Source: a virus. Taken from it: 27,159 nucleotides of DNA. This document shows, one piece after another, positions 5,651-15,090 of this stretch; positions within the stretch are counted from its first letter, which is position 1, and each line of letters opens with the position of its first letter. The stretch spans positions 1 to 27,159 of IMG/VR virus record IMGVR_UViG_3300033153_013330; one strand, 5' to 3'. The notes under the pieces were generated by a model that saw nothing but the letters and a program-made list of their open reading frames with translations, had not been told where the DNA came from and searched no databases. The position numbers were made by a program, and so were the translations under genes.

Positions 5651-8266
5651 ATGGCTGCAACATTAGATTTGGGGAATCTTTTAGTTCATTTGATGGCAGA
5701 TTCCTCTCAATATAAAAAGATAATAAGGGATGCTGAGAGGCAGATGCAAAAGACTGCCGATAAGATGACCCAAATAGGCAGACAAATGTCTATGAGGGTT
5801 ACTCTCCCTATAGCAGCTGTGGGGGCCGCATCTGTAAAAGCCTTTGCATCTTTTGATGATGCTATGACAAAATCTTTAGCCATTATGTCTGGTATCACTC
5901 CTCAATTAAGACAAGAGATGGAAAGTTTGGCTTTGGAGATTTCTGTTAATGGGGTTACTTCTGCTAAAGATTTGGCAAAAAGTTATTTTTACCTTGCATC
6001 TGCTGGACTTGATGCGGAACAATCTATGGCCTCTTTAGGAGCTGTAGAAAAGTTTGCTGTGGCAGGTGCTTTTGATATGGCTACAGCAACAGATTTGGCT
6101 ACAGATGCTCAAAGTGCTTTGGGTTTAACGGTTAAAAATGCTCAACAAAACCTAATAAATATGACGAGAGTAACTGATGTTTTAACGGGTGCTAATACTC
6201 TTGCCAATGCCACCACCCAACAATTTTCTTTGGCTTTAACTTCTCAAGCAGGTCCAGCAATGAAAGCCTATGGCATACAATTAGAAGAAGGGGTTGCGGT
6301 GTTGGCTGCTTATGCCGACCAAGGTATTAAAGCTCAAAATGCGGGGAATATGTTTAGTAGAATGTTGCGATTGATGACCAAAGGGTTTATAGATAATAGA
6401 GCTGAATGGGAACGTTTTAATATAAATATATTTGATGCTGTAGGAAATTTAAAACCCCTTCATATGATTATAGGGGATTTGACAAGGGCAATGGCCAATA
6501 TGTCCACTGAGCAAAAAATAATTACTCTCCAAATGTTAGGATTCCAGGCCCGTTCCCAGCAAGCAATACTTCCTTTGTTAGGACTTCAAAATAGGATAAA
6601 AGGGTATAATGAAGCCCTTTTGAAAATGGGAGGGATTACTAAAAGGATTGCAGAAGAACAAATGAAATCTTTTTCTTCTCAAATGAAAATACTTAAAAAT
6701 CATATAGTGGCTGCTGGTATTGGAATTGGGGATATGCTGGCCCCAAGTATCCTTCGATTGAATGAACATGTTAAAAATGCCATTGATTATTGGAATCTAT
6801 TGGAAACCAGCATCAAACGAAATATACTTATGTTTGCTGGTATAGCTGCAGCTATAGGTCCCATTTTGTTGTTAACTGGTTTACTTATTAAATCTTTGTT
6901 GTTTATGATTTCTACTGTGAAAATTCTTACAGCTTCCTTTGTAGGCTTATCAACAACAATGTTCGGTCCAGTTGGAATAGCTTTATTATTAGTGGGTATA
7001 GCTTATACTTTACGGGCCGCTTGGATTCAAAATTTAGAAATTATTAAAAACAGGACGCAGGAGTGGTTTGATGCTTTTAAGGAAGGTTTCAATTGGTTGG
7101 GTGGTACTATGTTGGCGGATATGTTGGTCTATTGGGTAGAATCCTTCCAAACGACTTTTAGTTATATAAAAAATAACTTTGGTGAATTTTTGACTGATAT
7201 AGCTGGTATGTGGTATGGTACTATAGCTTGGTTGAAAAAAATGAAAGAGGGGGTTGTGCAAGCTTGGGATGCTCCTACCTTCAATCAAATGATAAATGAA
7301 TTTAAAAGGGGTTTTGAAGAAGCGGGAAACGCTTGGGCCTTTTCCTTTTTAGGAGGTTCGGAAAGAGCAGAGAAAGCTTTGGAAGATTTTAAAGCTTCCC
7401 TTAAACAAGGAGTTGAAACTACAGGAATATATCTTAAAGCTTTTGGAATAGCGACAGTAGACCACCTTCAAGAATTAATGGATGCGGTCAAGGCTCAATT
7501 CGGGGCGGATGCAGATGCTTTAATAGAATTAATCAAAAGTAAGATGTTAAAATTAAAAATTCCTTTAGGTATAACTCCTGAAGATGTAGCTGAAGTAGAA
7601 GGGGAATTGAATAAACTTATAAACCAATTTAAGAAACTTAATGAAGAGGTGAAAGACCCCACCCCTCTTGAGCAATGGATGGGAAATGCTTTGGATGTAA
7701 CTAACAGGATATCAGAGGCTTTTGCAAATGCCTTCCAAAGAATGGGGAACGAATTAGCTACCTTTTTGATAGAAGGGCAAGCTAATTTTAGGGAATTTGC
7801 CAGAGCTGTATTGAAAGATTTATTGGCAATAATAATAAGAGCCCAAATGGTAAGGGCATTAACATCTTTCTTTCCTGGTTTGATACCAACTCCTGCTCCT
7901 ACTCCTCAGCCAGTTTATAATGTACCTTCACCAGTGGGTCATATGGGGGGCATTGTGGGACAAATGACTGCTCATCGTATGGTTCCAGCAACAACTTTTA
8001 TTGGGGCTCCTCGATTACATACTGGTTTGGCTGCTGATGAATTCCCAACCATTCTTCAAAGAGGGGAGACTGTTATTCCGAAGGGAAAGGGTTTGGTGCC
8101 TCCTACTGTTATTATAAATAACAATACAGGACAACCTATGAGACAAGAAGGCACCCCTCAGTTTAATGGTAGGGAGTGGGTAGTTGGAATAGTAACTGAA
8201 GAAATAAATCAATACGGTTCATTAAGACATAGCATACAAGCAATAGGACAGGGACAAAATGGCTGA
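5651..8266 (+). CDS. Tape measure protein (871 aa)
   Basis: The largest helical protein of the module, directly after the chaperones. Residues 1-80 carry the typical start (LAHLM-type helix, AERQMQKTADKMTQIGRQMS) followed by a TP901/PhageMin_Tail-type core (about 83-300, FDDAMTKSLAIMSG..., ...LAKSYFYLASAGLDAEQSM). A strongly hydrophobic region at about 389-457 (ILMFAGIAAAIGPILLLTGL... FGPVGIALLLVGIAYTL) can enter the host membrane during DNA delivery. The C-terminal part (about 673-743) resembles the end of lambda gpH, and a Pro-rich linker (PTPAPTPQP) leads to GGIVG and HTGLAADEFPTILQRGETVIPKG, a conserved ending in this family. Taking the rule of about 0.15 nm per residue, the tail should be near 130 nm. 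The C-terminus overlaps the next gene by 8 nt. Confidence 0.92.
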   Translation: MAATLDLGNLLVHLMADSSQYKKIIRDAERQMQKTADKMTQIGRQMSMRVTLPIAAVGAASVKAFASFDDAMTKSLAIMSGITPQLRQEMESLALEISVNGVTSAKDLAKSYFYLASAGLDAEQSMASLGAVEKFAVAGAFDMATATDLATDAQSALGLTVKNAQQNLINMTRVTDVLTGANTLANATTQQFSLALTSQAGPAMKAYGIQLEEGVAVLAAYADQGIKAQNAGNMFSRMLRLMTKGFIDNRAEWERFNINIFDAVGNLKPLHMIIGDLTRAMANMSTEQKIITLQMLGFQARSQQAILPLLGLQNRIKGYNEALLKMGGITKRIAEEQMKSFSSQMKILKNHIVAAGIGIGDMLAPSILRLNEHVKNAIDYWNLLETSIKRNILMFAGIAAAIGPILLLTGLLIKSLLFMISTVKILTASFVGLSTTMFGPVGIALLLVGIAYTLRAAWIQNLEIIKNRTQEWFDAFKEGFNWLGGTMLADMLVYWVESFQTTFSYIKNNFGEFLTDIAGMWYGTIAWLKKMKEGVVQAWDAPTFNQMINEFKRGFEEAGNAWAFSFLGGSERAEKALEDFKASLKQGVETTGIYLKAFGIATVDHLQELMDAVKAQFGADADALIELIKSKMLKLKIPLGITPEDVAEVEGELNKLINQFKKLNEEVKDPTPLEQWMGNALDVTNRISEAFANAFQRMGNELATFLIEGQANFREFARAVLKDLLAIIIRAQMVRALTSFFPGLIPTPAPTPQPVYNVPSPVGHMGGIVGQMTAHRMVPATTFIGAPRLHTGLAADEFPTILQRGETVIPKGKGLVPPTVIINNNTGQPMRQEGTPQFNGREWVVGIVTEEINQYGSLRHSIQAIGQGQNG

Positions 8267-8612
8267 TTTTCCTACATTATCAAGAGGAGTTAGTCTTCAG
8301 CATTTTACAGAAGGATTAGCATATAATCCTTCTATTCAATCTCAAGCTGAAGATGGTAAGATAATAAGTAGAGGACGATTTACTGGGGAAAAGAAACAAT
8401 GGGAAATTGGATATAATCTTCTTACGGAATCTGATAAAACTTTATTAGAAACTCTTCAAACCACTGTGAATGTTAGCGGGGATGTATTTAATTGGACCCA
8501 TCCTAAAACATCTACTGTTTATTCTGTCAGATTAAAGAACCCAATAAGATTTAGTATAGAACCTGAAGAGCACACTACTTGGGCAGCCATATTTACTATA
8601 ATAGAGGATTAA
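8259..8612 (+). CDS. Minor tail protein (gpM position)
   Basis: 117 residues, close to lambda gpM (109 aa), placed between tape measure and gpL-like gene as in lambda. The sequence is beta-rich (QWEIGYNLLTESDKTLLETL, FNWTHPKTSTVYSVRLKNPIRF, TWAAIFTIIE), as in distal tail ring proteins. GPM-type proteins form the first hexameric ring below the tube and contact the end of the tape measure. The start overlaps the end of the tape measure gene, and GGACAGGGACAAA precedes the ATG. Assignment rests on length, order and fold-like pattern rather than on close similarity that I can show. Confidence 0.7.
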   Translation: MADFPTLSRGVSLQHFTEGLAYNPSIQSQAEDGKIISRGRFTGEKKQWEIGYNLLTESDKTLLETLQTTVNVSGDVFNWTHPKTSTVYSVRLKNPIRFSIEPEEHTTWAAIFTIIED

Positions 8613-8725
8613 AAGGAGTTATAATAAAAGGAAAAGGTAATTCGATAAGATACAGATTACAAACTTATCAAAAATTACATAGGCATTTAGAGGCAAAAAA
8701 GAATTATGCGAGAACTTCCTGCTAA
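8613..8725 (+). other. Gap with strong Shine-Dalgarno and a basic open frame lacking ATG/GTG/TTG
   Basis: AAGGAG at 8613-8618 is the best ribosome-site match in the neighbourhood but is not followed by a usual start codon at the right distance. From ATA 8621 a 34-codon frame runs to TAA 8723-8725 and would encode a very basic peptide (KGKGNSIRYRLQTYQKLHRH). It overlaps the first 20 nt of the gpL-like gene. It may be a remnant of a small gene, a non-standard start, or simply a displaced ribosome site. Confidence 0.25.
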
Positions 8726-10244
8726 CATTATATTAGAAAAAAATAAAACAGCCTCCCCTAATGCGTGGTTGATATTGTTGGAGATAACACTTACGGATGA
8801 GGCTGCTACCGTTTTACGTTTTGTAAGGAATGATGAAGATATATTATTTACGACTGATAATTATAACAGTGTTGGTTGTATAGCTCATTGGAAATTAAAC
8901 GATAATGAAGCAGATAAAATAGTTGTAGACGCCTCTGGGAATAATCACATTGGGGAAGCATCTGCTAATACGAACATTTTTAGTGAAATAGGAAAGATAA
9001 ATAGATGTTTCAATATGACGGCAGATTCGGGGGGTTTTGTAACCATACCTAATCATGCTAATTTTAATATAGGTTCAGGAGCTATGACTTTTTGTGCTTG
9101 GGTTAAAGCGGAAGCACAATCTGCTTTCCCAAGGATATTTGAGAAAAGAGATGCCACTGATTTAGGATTTTTTATAGTAGCAGATAGTAATAATCGTTGC
9201 CGTGTGAGGGTTGGAAATGGTTCTAATTTTGTAGTAGAAAGTGGCAACATTACCATTTTAGATGGGACTTGGCATTTTGTGGTGGTTGTTATAGATAAAA
9301 AGAATGATGAAGTAAAAATTTATGTGGACTCCGTTTTAGATAAGACAATTGATATATCCAGTGTTACTGGTTTGATAGATAATACAAATGAAGATTTATA
9401 TTTGGGGGCAAGTTATGAGAAGTTGTCTAAGTTTACTGGTAAACTTGATAATATGATAATATTTAATAAGGAACTTCTGATAGATAAAATAATTTCTTAT
9501 TATAATTTGGGCAACGGTACAGAGTCTATCCTTGCTTCATATACCGCCTTTCCTTTTGAAATTGAACCAACCAAAAATATGAGCAAAGGTCAAATCCCCA
9601 CCGTAACTTTACGGGTAAGTAATATCACAAATCTATTAGAACCTTATCTTGAAAGCCTTGATGGAGCTATCGGTTCAACGGTTAAAATTACCGTAGTGAA
9701 TTCCAACAGGTTGGAGGAGAATTATAGCGAATTAGAATTGACTTATGAAGTTTTGGCTTGTAATAGTACTGCTGAATGGGTAACCTTTACTTTGGGAGCC
9801 CCAAATCCATTGAGACAAAGATTTCCACTACATAAATATTTAGCCTTACATTGTAGTTTTCGATATAACGATATTGAAGACCAAATGGGCCCAAGATGTC
9901 AATATGTTGGTAAAACTATAACCAACATCACAAAAGCAGCTAATGCCAAAATTAGCGTAACCAATCACGGCTTTGCCGTTGATGATGTTATTAAATTTGC
10001 TGATGTATTAGGGATGACAGAGATAAATGGTAAAAGCGGTGTGATATTAAATGCTAATCCTGATGCAGATGGAAATGCTTTTACTGTAGATATAGATAGC
10101 GAAGCATTTTCAGATTATATTTCAGGAGGAAAATGTGGGTATGCTACTTGTAAAAAAACCTTGGCTGAATGTAGGATAAGAAGTAATTCTGCCAATTTTG
10201 GAGGGTTCCCAGGCATCAGGTCTGGGTCGGTGAGGATAGCATGA
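8706..10244 (+). CDS. gpL-like tail-tip protein with LamG and FCCH-like insertions (512 aa)
   Basis: Residues 1-54 and about 272-400 match the gpL pattern (PANIILEKNKTASPNAWLIL; then YTAFPFEIEPTKNMSKGQIP, VTLRVSNITN), and the end has FGGFPGI. Four cysteines, C398, C477, C482 and C489, line up with the [4Fe-4S] ligands of lambda gpL (C173, C182, C205, C212; final pair X6 in both). Residues about 55-271 are a LamG/concanavalin-like domain (HWKLNDNEADKIVVDASGNN, FCAWVKAE, GTWHFVVVVID, KLDNMIIFNKEL). Residues about 402-476 look like an FCCH-type beta domain (NAKISVTNHGFAVDDVIKF...LGMTEINGKSG) that sits between the first two cluster cysteines. Without both insertions the protein would be about 220 aa, near lambda gpL (232). 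gpL anchors the tail tip. The ribosome site of this ATG is weak. Confidence 0.8.
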   Translation: MRELPANIILEKNKTASPNAWLILLEITLTDEAATVLRFVRNDEDILFTTDNYNSVGCIAHWKLNDNEADKIVVDASGNNHIGEASANTNIFSEIGKINRCFNMTADSGGFVTIPNHANFNIGSGAMTFCAWVKAEAQSAFPRIFEKRDATDLGFFIVADSNNRCRVRVGNGSNFVVESGNITILDGTWHFVVVVIDKKNDEVKIYVDSVLDKTIDISSVTGLIDNTNEDLYLGASYEKLSKFTGKLDNMIIFNKELLIDKIISYYNLGNGTESILASYTAFPFEIEPTKNMSKGQIPTVTLRVSNITNLLEPYLESLDGAIGSTVKITVVNSNRLEENYSELELTYEVLACNSTAEWVTFTLGAPNPLRQRFPLHKYLALHCSFRYNDIEDQMGPRCQYVGKTITNITKAANAKISVTNHGFAVDDVIKFADVLGMTEINGKSGVILNANPDADGNAFTVDIDSEAFSDYISGGKCGYATCKKTLAECRIRSNSANFGGFPGIRSGSVRIA

Positions 10245-10245
10245 G

Positions 10246-10674
10246 ATGATAAATATAGATGATTTAATAGGCAAACCCTTTAAAGAAGGAGGTAATGGTA
10301 AGGAAGGTTATGATTGTTATACCCTATCAAGAGAGGTTTGTAAAAGGGGTGGGATTAATCTACCAAGCAAACAAACACAAATGTTAGCAACGGTAGAAAA
10401 TATAAAAAATAGAAGTGAAGCAATAAGTATAGGTAAGAAAGAAGATTATATTAGACTTAAAAATCCGGAACCATTTTGTATAGTTACTTTTAGTTTGAGA
10501 CCTCCTTTTGTAAACCATATGGGTGTTATGGTAGATAGATATCATTTTATTCATATTATGAAAAAAAGATTAGCGACAATTGAAAAAATAAATCATAAGT
10601 TTTGGAAAAGTAAGGTAGAAGGATTTTATCGCTATGCAGACAATGCGGATGATAATAATACAAAATCCCTTTGA
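10246..10674 (+). CDS. NlpC/P60 cysteine peptidase of the tail tip (gpK-like)
   Basis: 142 residues. Catalytic candidates are C24 in GYDCYTLSREV, H91 in VNHMGVMVDRY and H103 in HFIHI, in the order expected for NlpC/P60 peptidoglycan endopeptidases. In lambda gpK the same domain follows a JAB/MPN metal-protease domain. Here the N-terminal half is missing and only NlpC/P60 remains, as in many siphoviruses. It would cleave peptide stems of the cell wall during infection or help tip assembly. The start follows the gpL stop by one base, and the end overlaps the J-like gene by 41 nt. The Cys-His pair is intact, so it may be active. Confidence 0.8.
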   Translation: MINIDDLIGKPFKEGGNGKEGYDCYTLSREVCKRGGINLPSKQTQMLATVENIKNRSEAISIGKKEDYIRLKNPEPFCIVTFSLRPPFVNHMGVMVDRYHFIHIMKKRLATIEKINHKFWKSKVEGFYRYADNADDNNTKSL

Positions 10675-13600
10675 CCGTAGAAAAAGGGATGTACAAAACT
10701 TAATGTTTCAAAATGAAACATTAAGTCAATTAAAGAATAAATATATCCCTAAAGATTTGGATGTTGCTATAAGTATAAATGGGTCGGTGATAGAAAAACA
10801 GTCTTGGGGGTTAATGGTTCCAAAGCTCGGTGATGAAATAGTTTTCATGCCGGTGGTATCAGATGGGGGAGGGGATAAAGATATACTTGGTATGGTTTTA
10901 ATGATAGCTCTGGTAGCAGTAGGTGCCCCTTATATTGCTGGTACCGTATTGAGTTTGACTGAAGGGACCCTCGCTTATACAATTGCTTCCACGGCAATTG
11001 TTGTAGCAGGGGGTATGTTGATAAATTCTTTGATGCCTCAACCACAATCTAAACTTAATTTTGATACAGAATTTTCACAGGTATATAGATGGCATCCCAT
11101 CACTTCGCAAAGACAAGGCATAGTCAAACCAAAATTTTATGGTAAAAATAAATTATATGGCAATGTCATTAGTGTATTTACAGAACCTGATGATATAGAC
11201 CCTACCAAACAAATATTAAATATGCTCGTTAGTTTAGGAACAGGCCCTGTTAAAGGCATAACCAAGTCGGACGGGTCTAATTATGATATACGGGTAAATG
11301 GACAAGCCCTACGGAATTACGATGATATAACTATAGAAGAAAAAAGAGGTACCATTGAGCAAACAGCTATTAGTTTATTCAATGATACCAAACCAGAATA
11401 TAGACCTAATAGAGTAGTAACCAATACCGGTGGTTCAGAAGTTTATACCACTCCTGATAATGATTTTGATGATTTGGAAATTGAATTAATTTTTGACCGG
11501 GGAATTTATTATGCAAACAATCAAGGGGGCCTAAGTAATCATAGTATTGATATAAAAATTGAAATCTCAGAACATGACGCTGACTCTTGGAATACTTTAG
11601 TAGACGATACTATAACAGACAATGTTACCAGTGTCCTCCGTAGGAATTATGTAGCAAGTGGGAGTTATACGGGAGGGTCCGCTGTAACTATAACCCGAGG
11701 AACCAAGTATGATATAAGGGTAAGTAAAGACACCTCCGATGAAGTCAGTTCCAGGTATGGGGATAGATTGATACTTGGTTCCGTTAGGGAGGTAATGGAG
11801 GACGGTTTTAAATATCCTGGTTTGTCTTACTTAGCCGTGAAAGCCTTAGCAACGGACCAACTTTCCGGGAGTTTGGAAGTTGACGTTATACAAGAAGGGG
11901 CAATAGTTGCGGTATATGATGATGAGATGGAAACGTGGGGTTTGGAATATAGCACCAACCCAGCGTGGGTGTTGTATGATGTTTTAAGTCAACCAGTAAT
12001 TAGTGGGGATGGTTCGGGTGGTTCCCCTTATGAAATAGAAAGGTATGAAGGGATAAACCCCGGCCGATTGGACACCGCCAGTTTTGTGGCCTTAGCTAAT
12101 TTCTGCGATGAATTAGTACCAAGTGGTATCGGGGCTGGGACAGAAAAGAGGATAACCTTTAATGGTGGATTTGATGTGGGCACTACGATGTGGGAGGCTG
12201 CCTTAAAAGTATGCGAAATCGCCAGATGTATTCTCATTTGGGACGGTACAGATTTGTCGGTGGCTATCGATAAAGTAACAAGTCCCTCCCAAATGTTTAA
12301 TGTTAGCAATATTATTAAGGACTCCTTCAAACAAACTTTTTTACCTCAAGCAGAAAGAGTAAGCGAAATAGAAATACATTACAGGGATGCAAAACAAGAT
12401 TATAAAAGAGTTCCATTTTCCATATATAATAGTGCCGCTGGTAATTTTGAAAATAAGATTACCCTCGAATTATTTGGCATAACCAAACAATCAGAGGCTT
12501 TTCGGGCAGGCATGTTTAGACTTGCCCAAAACATATTATTGAAATCTACAATCGAATTTGAAGCGGATATAGATGCCATTGCCTGTATGGTAGGGGATGT
12601 TATTTATGTTCAACATGATGTGCCGGATTGGAGAGAGGGAGGTAGAATATTATCATCAACTAATAATACTATTGAAATAGACAAGCCCCTTGAATTCAGT
12701 GAGGACTCAGGGGCGGTTAATAGGGTTTTAGTAAGGGTTTATAACCCATTAACTGAAAAAGAGGAGATTGAAAATCATGTGGTTGCAAGTATAGATGGTA
12801 ATGGTACAATCATTACAATAGTAGATACCTGGACAACGAACCCAAGTAAGGACGATATTTATTGTTTTGGGACTTCTGATAATACCGCAAGACAATACCG
12901 AGTTATGCAATTAAGTAGAAGTAGTGAGCAAAGAATCAAAATTACAGCAATAGAATATAATGCAGATATATATACCTATGACGAAGATGACCCGACAATC
13001 CCTATATCTGATTATGATTCTCCGGTCAGTACTGATATGATTGTCCGACCTCCGAATTTTGATGAGATACGAAGAGAATACCCAAAGTCTTTAGTTGGGG
13101 TTCCTACGATGGACATTCCAATTACTCATAATCTTTTATGGAGTGGTAATGATATAGATACGGTAAGTTGGTCAAGGAGTGATTTAGATTCAGGTGGGGG
13201 CACTCCTATTCTTTTAACCTATAAAGGAATTACCTATGAAATAACCGCAGATAATACAACAAACAAATATATTTATTGGGATAAGAATGATAATAATAAT
13301 ACTTTTAAATCTACAGGAACCTTAGCCAATACCATAGGGGCAGACAAGTGGTTGATGTGTTATAATGATGGTGGGAAGGAATACCCAGCTTGGGGCAGGC
13401 CTGTAATACACGGAGGGTTAATTCAAGCGAGTACTGTAACTGCTAATCATATTATATCAGTAGATGATAATCAGGTTTCCATAGGGGTAGCATTTGATTC
13501 CTATACAAAGTTGTTATTGCATCTTGATGGAGCGGACGAGGCCACTACTGCAACGGATAGTTCTAATAGTAATCATACAATAAATTTTGAAGGCACGGCA

Positions 13601-14788
13601 GAACTCGACACAGCTCAGAAGAAGTTTGGTACAGCGAGTTTATTATTAGATGGGAATAGTGATTATATTTGGGCTGCAAGTCATGCTGATTGGGATTTTG
13701 GGTCTGGGGAGTTCACTGTGGATTGCCAGGTACGGCTTGCTGCCCTGCCTGAGACCAATGAGAGTATGATTGTGGTAGCACAATGGGAGGTAACTGATGA
13801 TGAGAGGTCATGGAGTCTGAGCGTTGTTGATGTAAGTGGAAATAAGAAACTCAGATTCAGATATTCCACAGATGGTACTGCAGGGGCTTCAACATCAGCT
13901 TATTCTAATACGATAACCCTTACCGCTGATACTTGGTATCATATTGCTATTGTTCGGGATGGTAATACATTGAGATACTTTTTAGATGGGGTGGCTATTG
14001 GGACCTCTGGCTTGACGGGGGTAACCTTAAATAATTCTGCGGCCTCTTTGTCTATTGGGGCATGGAATCCTGATGGGACGCCGGCTACCTTCTTTAACGG
14101 TTGGATAGATGAAATTAGAATATCAAAAGGTATTGCAAGATGGACAAGTGAATTTTCTCCTGAAGAGGAAGCTTATTCTGGCACAGAGCATACTTATATT
14201 GATGATTGGAAAAAGACAGGACAAACAACCATTGATGGCGGGAAGATATCTTGTGATAATCTTGCTGTTATAAATGCGGATATGGGAACGATTACTGCTG
14301 GGTCTATAAGTGCTTCTCTTATAAAATCAGGAACCCTCATTGCGGATAGAATACAGGCATCTACCATAAATGGAATAGAATCCATAGATTATTTTGCAGG
14401 GGGGTCCATAAGTGGTGAATACATAGGGAACAAGAATGATTTTGCAAGTGAACAGACAGTCAAGACAAAAATAAATGTAGGAACTGATGGGGCATTAGCT
14501 GGAGGCCTTGCAGCATGGTGCACAAACGGTAGTGGTTTGGGGTGGGTAGAATTTGTGGTAAAAGTATATAGGAGTACAACTCTTGTAGGCACTTATCATT
14601 GCAATGCTTATAATCATTACGAGGCAAACCCAAATACAACGGATATACAGATAACCGGATTGACCGCTGGTTTGTATAAAGTTACATATCAGAGGGGTGA
14701 TTACGATGAGACCCAAACATATGATTGTGTTTTAACAATGACTTTAACAGGCAGCGAAAAACAATCTATACAGATAGAAAAACCTTAA
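10634..14788 (+). CDS. Tail tip attachment protein, gpI-gpJ fusion with LamG domain (1384 aa)
   Basis: Residues 1-78 are a gpI-like beta-grasp segment (VAISINGSVIEKQSWGLMVP, KLGDEIVFMPVVS), which is normally a separate gene in lambda. Residues about 83-134 form two hydrophobic helices (ILGMVLMIALVAVGAPYIAG; IASTAIVVAGGMLINSLMP) as in J-type proteins. The core (SQVYRWHPITSQRQGIVKPK..., TGPVKGITKSDGSNYDIRVN, ...TDQLSGSLEVDVIQ, FAEADIDAI-type TipJ region) follows gpJ. A LamG domain spans about 955-1180 (KLLLHLDGADEATTATDSS..., TWYHIAIVRDGNTLRYFLDG, WIDEIRISKGIARW). The C-terminus (GTITAGSISASLIKSGTLIA...) is a beta-helical tail domain. In lambda the C-terminal region binds the receptor. Starts at 10643 and 10649 are possible alternatives. 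Confidence 0.88.
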   Translation: MQTMRMIIIQNPFDRRKRDVQNLMFQNETLSQLKNKYIPKDLDVAISINGSVIEKQSWGLMVPKLGDEIVFMPVVSDGGGDKDILGMVLMIALVAVGAPYIAGTVLSLTEGTLAYTIASTAIVVAGGMLINSLMPQPQSKLNFDTEFSQVYRWHPITSQRQGIVKPKFYGKNKLYGNVISVFTEPDDIDPTKQILNMLVSLGTGPVKGITKSDGSNYDIRVNGQALRNYDDITIEEKRGTIEQTAISLFNDTKPEYRPNRVVTNTGGSEVYTTPDNDFDDLEIELIFDRGIYYANNQGGLSNHSIDIKIEISEHDADSWNTLVDDTITDNVTSVLRRNYVASGSYTGGSAVTITRGTKYDIRVSKDTSDEVSSRYGDRLILGSVREVMEDGFKYPGLSYLAVKALATDQLSGSLEVDVIQEGAIVAVYDDEMETWGLEYSTNPAWVLYDVLSQPVISGDGSGGSPYEIERYEGINPGRLDTASFVALANFCDELVPSGIGAGTEKRITFNGGFDVGTTMWEAALKVCEIARCILIWDGTDLSVAIDKVTSPSQMFNVSNIIKDSFKQTFLPQAERVSEIEIHYRDAKQDYKRVPFSIYNSAAGNFENKITLELFGITKQSEAFRAGMFRLAQNILLKSTIEFEADIDAIACMVGDVIYVQHDVPDWREGGRILSSTNNTIEIDKPLEFSEDSGAVNRVLVRVYNPLTEKEEIENHVVASIDGNGTIITIVDTWTTNPSKDDIYCFGTSDNTARQYRVMQLSRSSEQRIKITAIEYNADIYTYDEDDPTIPISDYDSPVSTDMIVRPPNFDEIRREYPKSLVGVPTMDIPITHNLLWSGNDIDTVSWSRSDLDSGGGTPILLTYKGITYEITADNTTNKYIYWDKNDNNNTFKSTGTLANTIGADKWLMCYNDGGKEYPAWGRPVIHGGLIQASTVTANHIISVDDNQVSIGVAFDSYTKLLLHLDGADEATTATDSSNSNHTINFEGTAELDTAQKKFGTASLLLDGNSDYIWAASHADWDFGSGEFTVDCQVRLAALPETNESMIVVAQWEVTDDERSWSLSVVDVSGNKKLRFRYSTDGTAGASTSAYSNTITLTADTWYHIAIVRDGNTLRYFLDGVAIGTSGLTGVTLNNSAASLSIGAWNPDGTPATFFNGWIDEIRISKGIARWTSEFSPEEEAYSGTEHTYIDDWKKTGQTTIDGGKISCDNLAVINADMGTITAGSISASLIKSGTLIADRIQASTINGIESIDYFAGGSISGEYIGNKNDFASEQTVKTKINVGTDGALAGGLAAWCTNGSGLGWVEFVVKVYRSTTLVGTYHCNAYNHYEANPNTTDIQITGLTAGLYKVTYQRGDYDETQTYDCVLTMTLTGSEKQSIQIEKP

Positions 14789-14799
14789 GGAGAACTTTA

Positions 14800-15075
14800 A
14801 TGGCTTTACAAATGCAATTAGAATTGGAAACGGGTTTTACGGTAAATTATGCAAAAGTAAACAGTCTTAAAATTAAAGACAGCAAATTATCATTCAGCCT
14901 TGATTGGTACAAAGATGCACAAGCTAAGGAAGAAGGGCAGAAGGCAGCTCATAGGGAAGTATTTGGTTTGGATGATTTAAAAACAAAAAATATAGCAGAA
15001 ATAGATAACTTGAAAGCAGCCATTTATGCTTTCTTAAAACAAGATGAACGTTTTCAAAATGCTATAGATATCTAA
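14800..15075 (+). CDS. Small protein following the J-like gene (91 aa)
   Basis: The ATG at 14800 has AAGGAG at 14787-14792 and sits 12 nt after the J-like stop; the same frame opens further upstream only with a TTG inside the J-like gene. The pattern (LELETGFTVNYAKVNSLKIK, SLDWYKDAQAKEEG, AIYAFLKQDERFQNAIDI) is common in small proteins encoded after J genes in many siphoviruses, where the function is unknown. The protein has a beta-type start and a helical end and no cysteine. A tail-tip or fibre-accessory role is inferred from position. Confidence 0.7.
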   Translation: MALQMQLELETGFTVNYAKVNSLKIKDSKLSFSLDWYKDAQAKEEGQKAAHREVFGLDDLKTKNIAEIDNLKAAIYAFLKQDERFQNAIDI

Positions 15076-15090
15076 ATTACTACTGTAGAG

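Noticed and set aside
14725-14799. Longer form of the gene after J, starting at TTG 14725
   Set aside because: The extra 25 residues lie inside the J-like gene, and the ATG at 14800 has a perfect AAGGAG.
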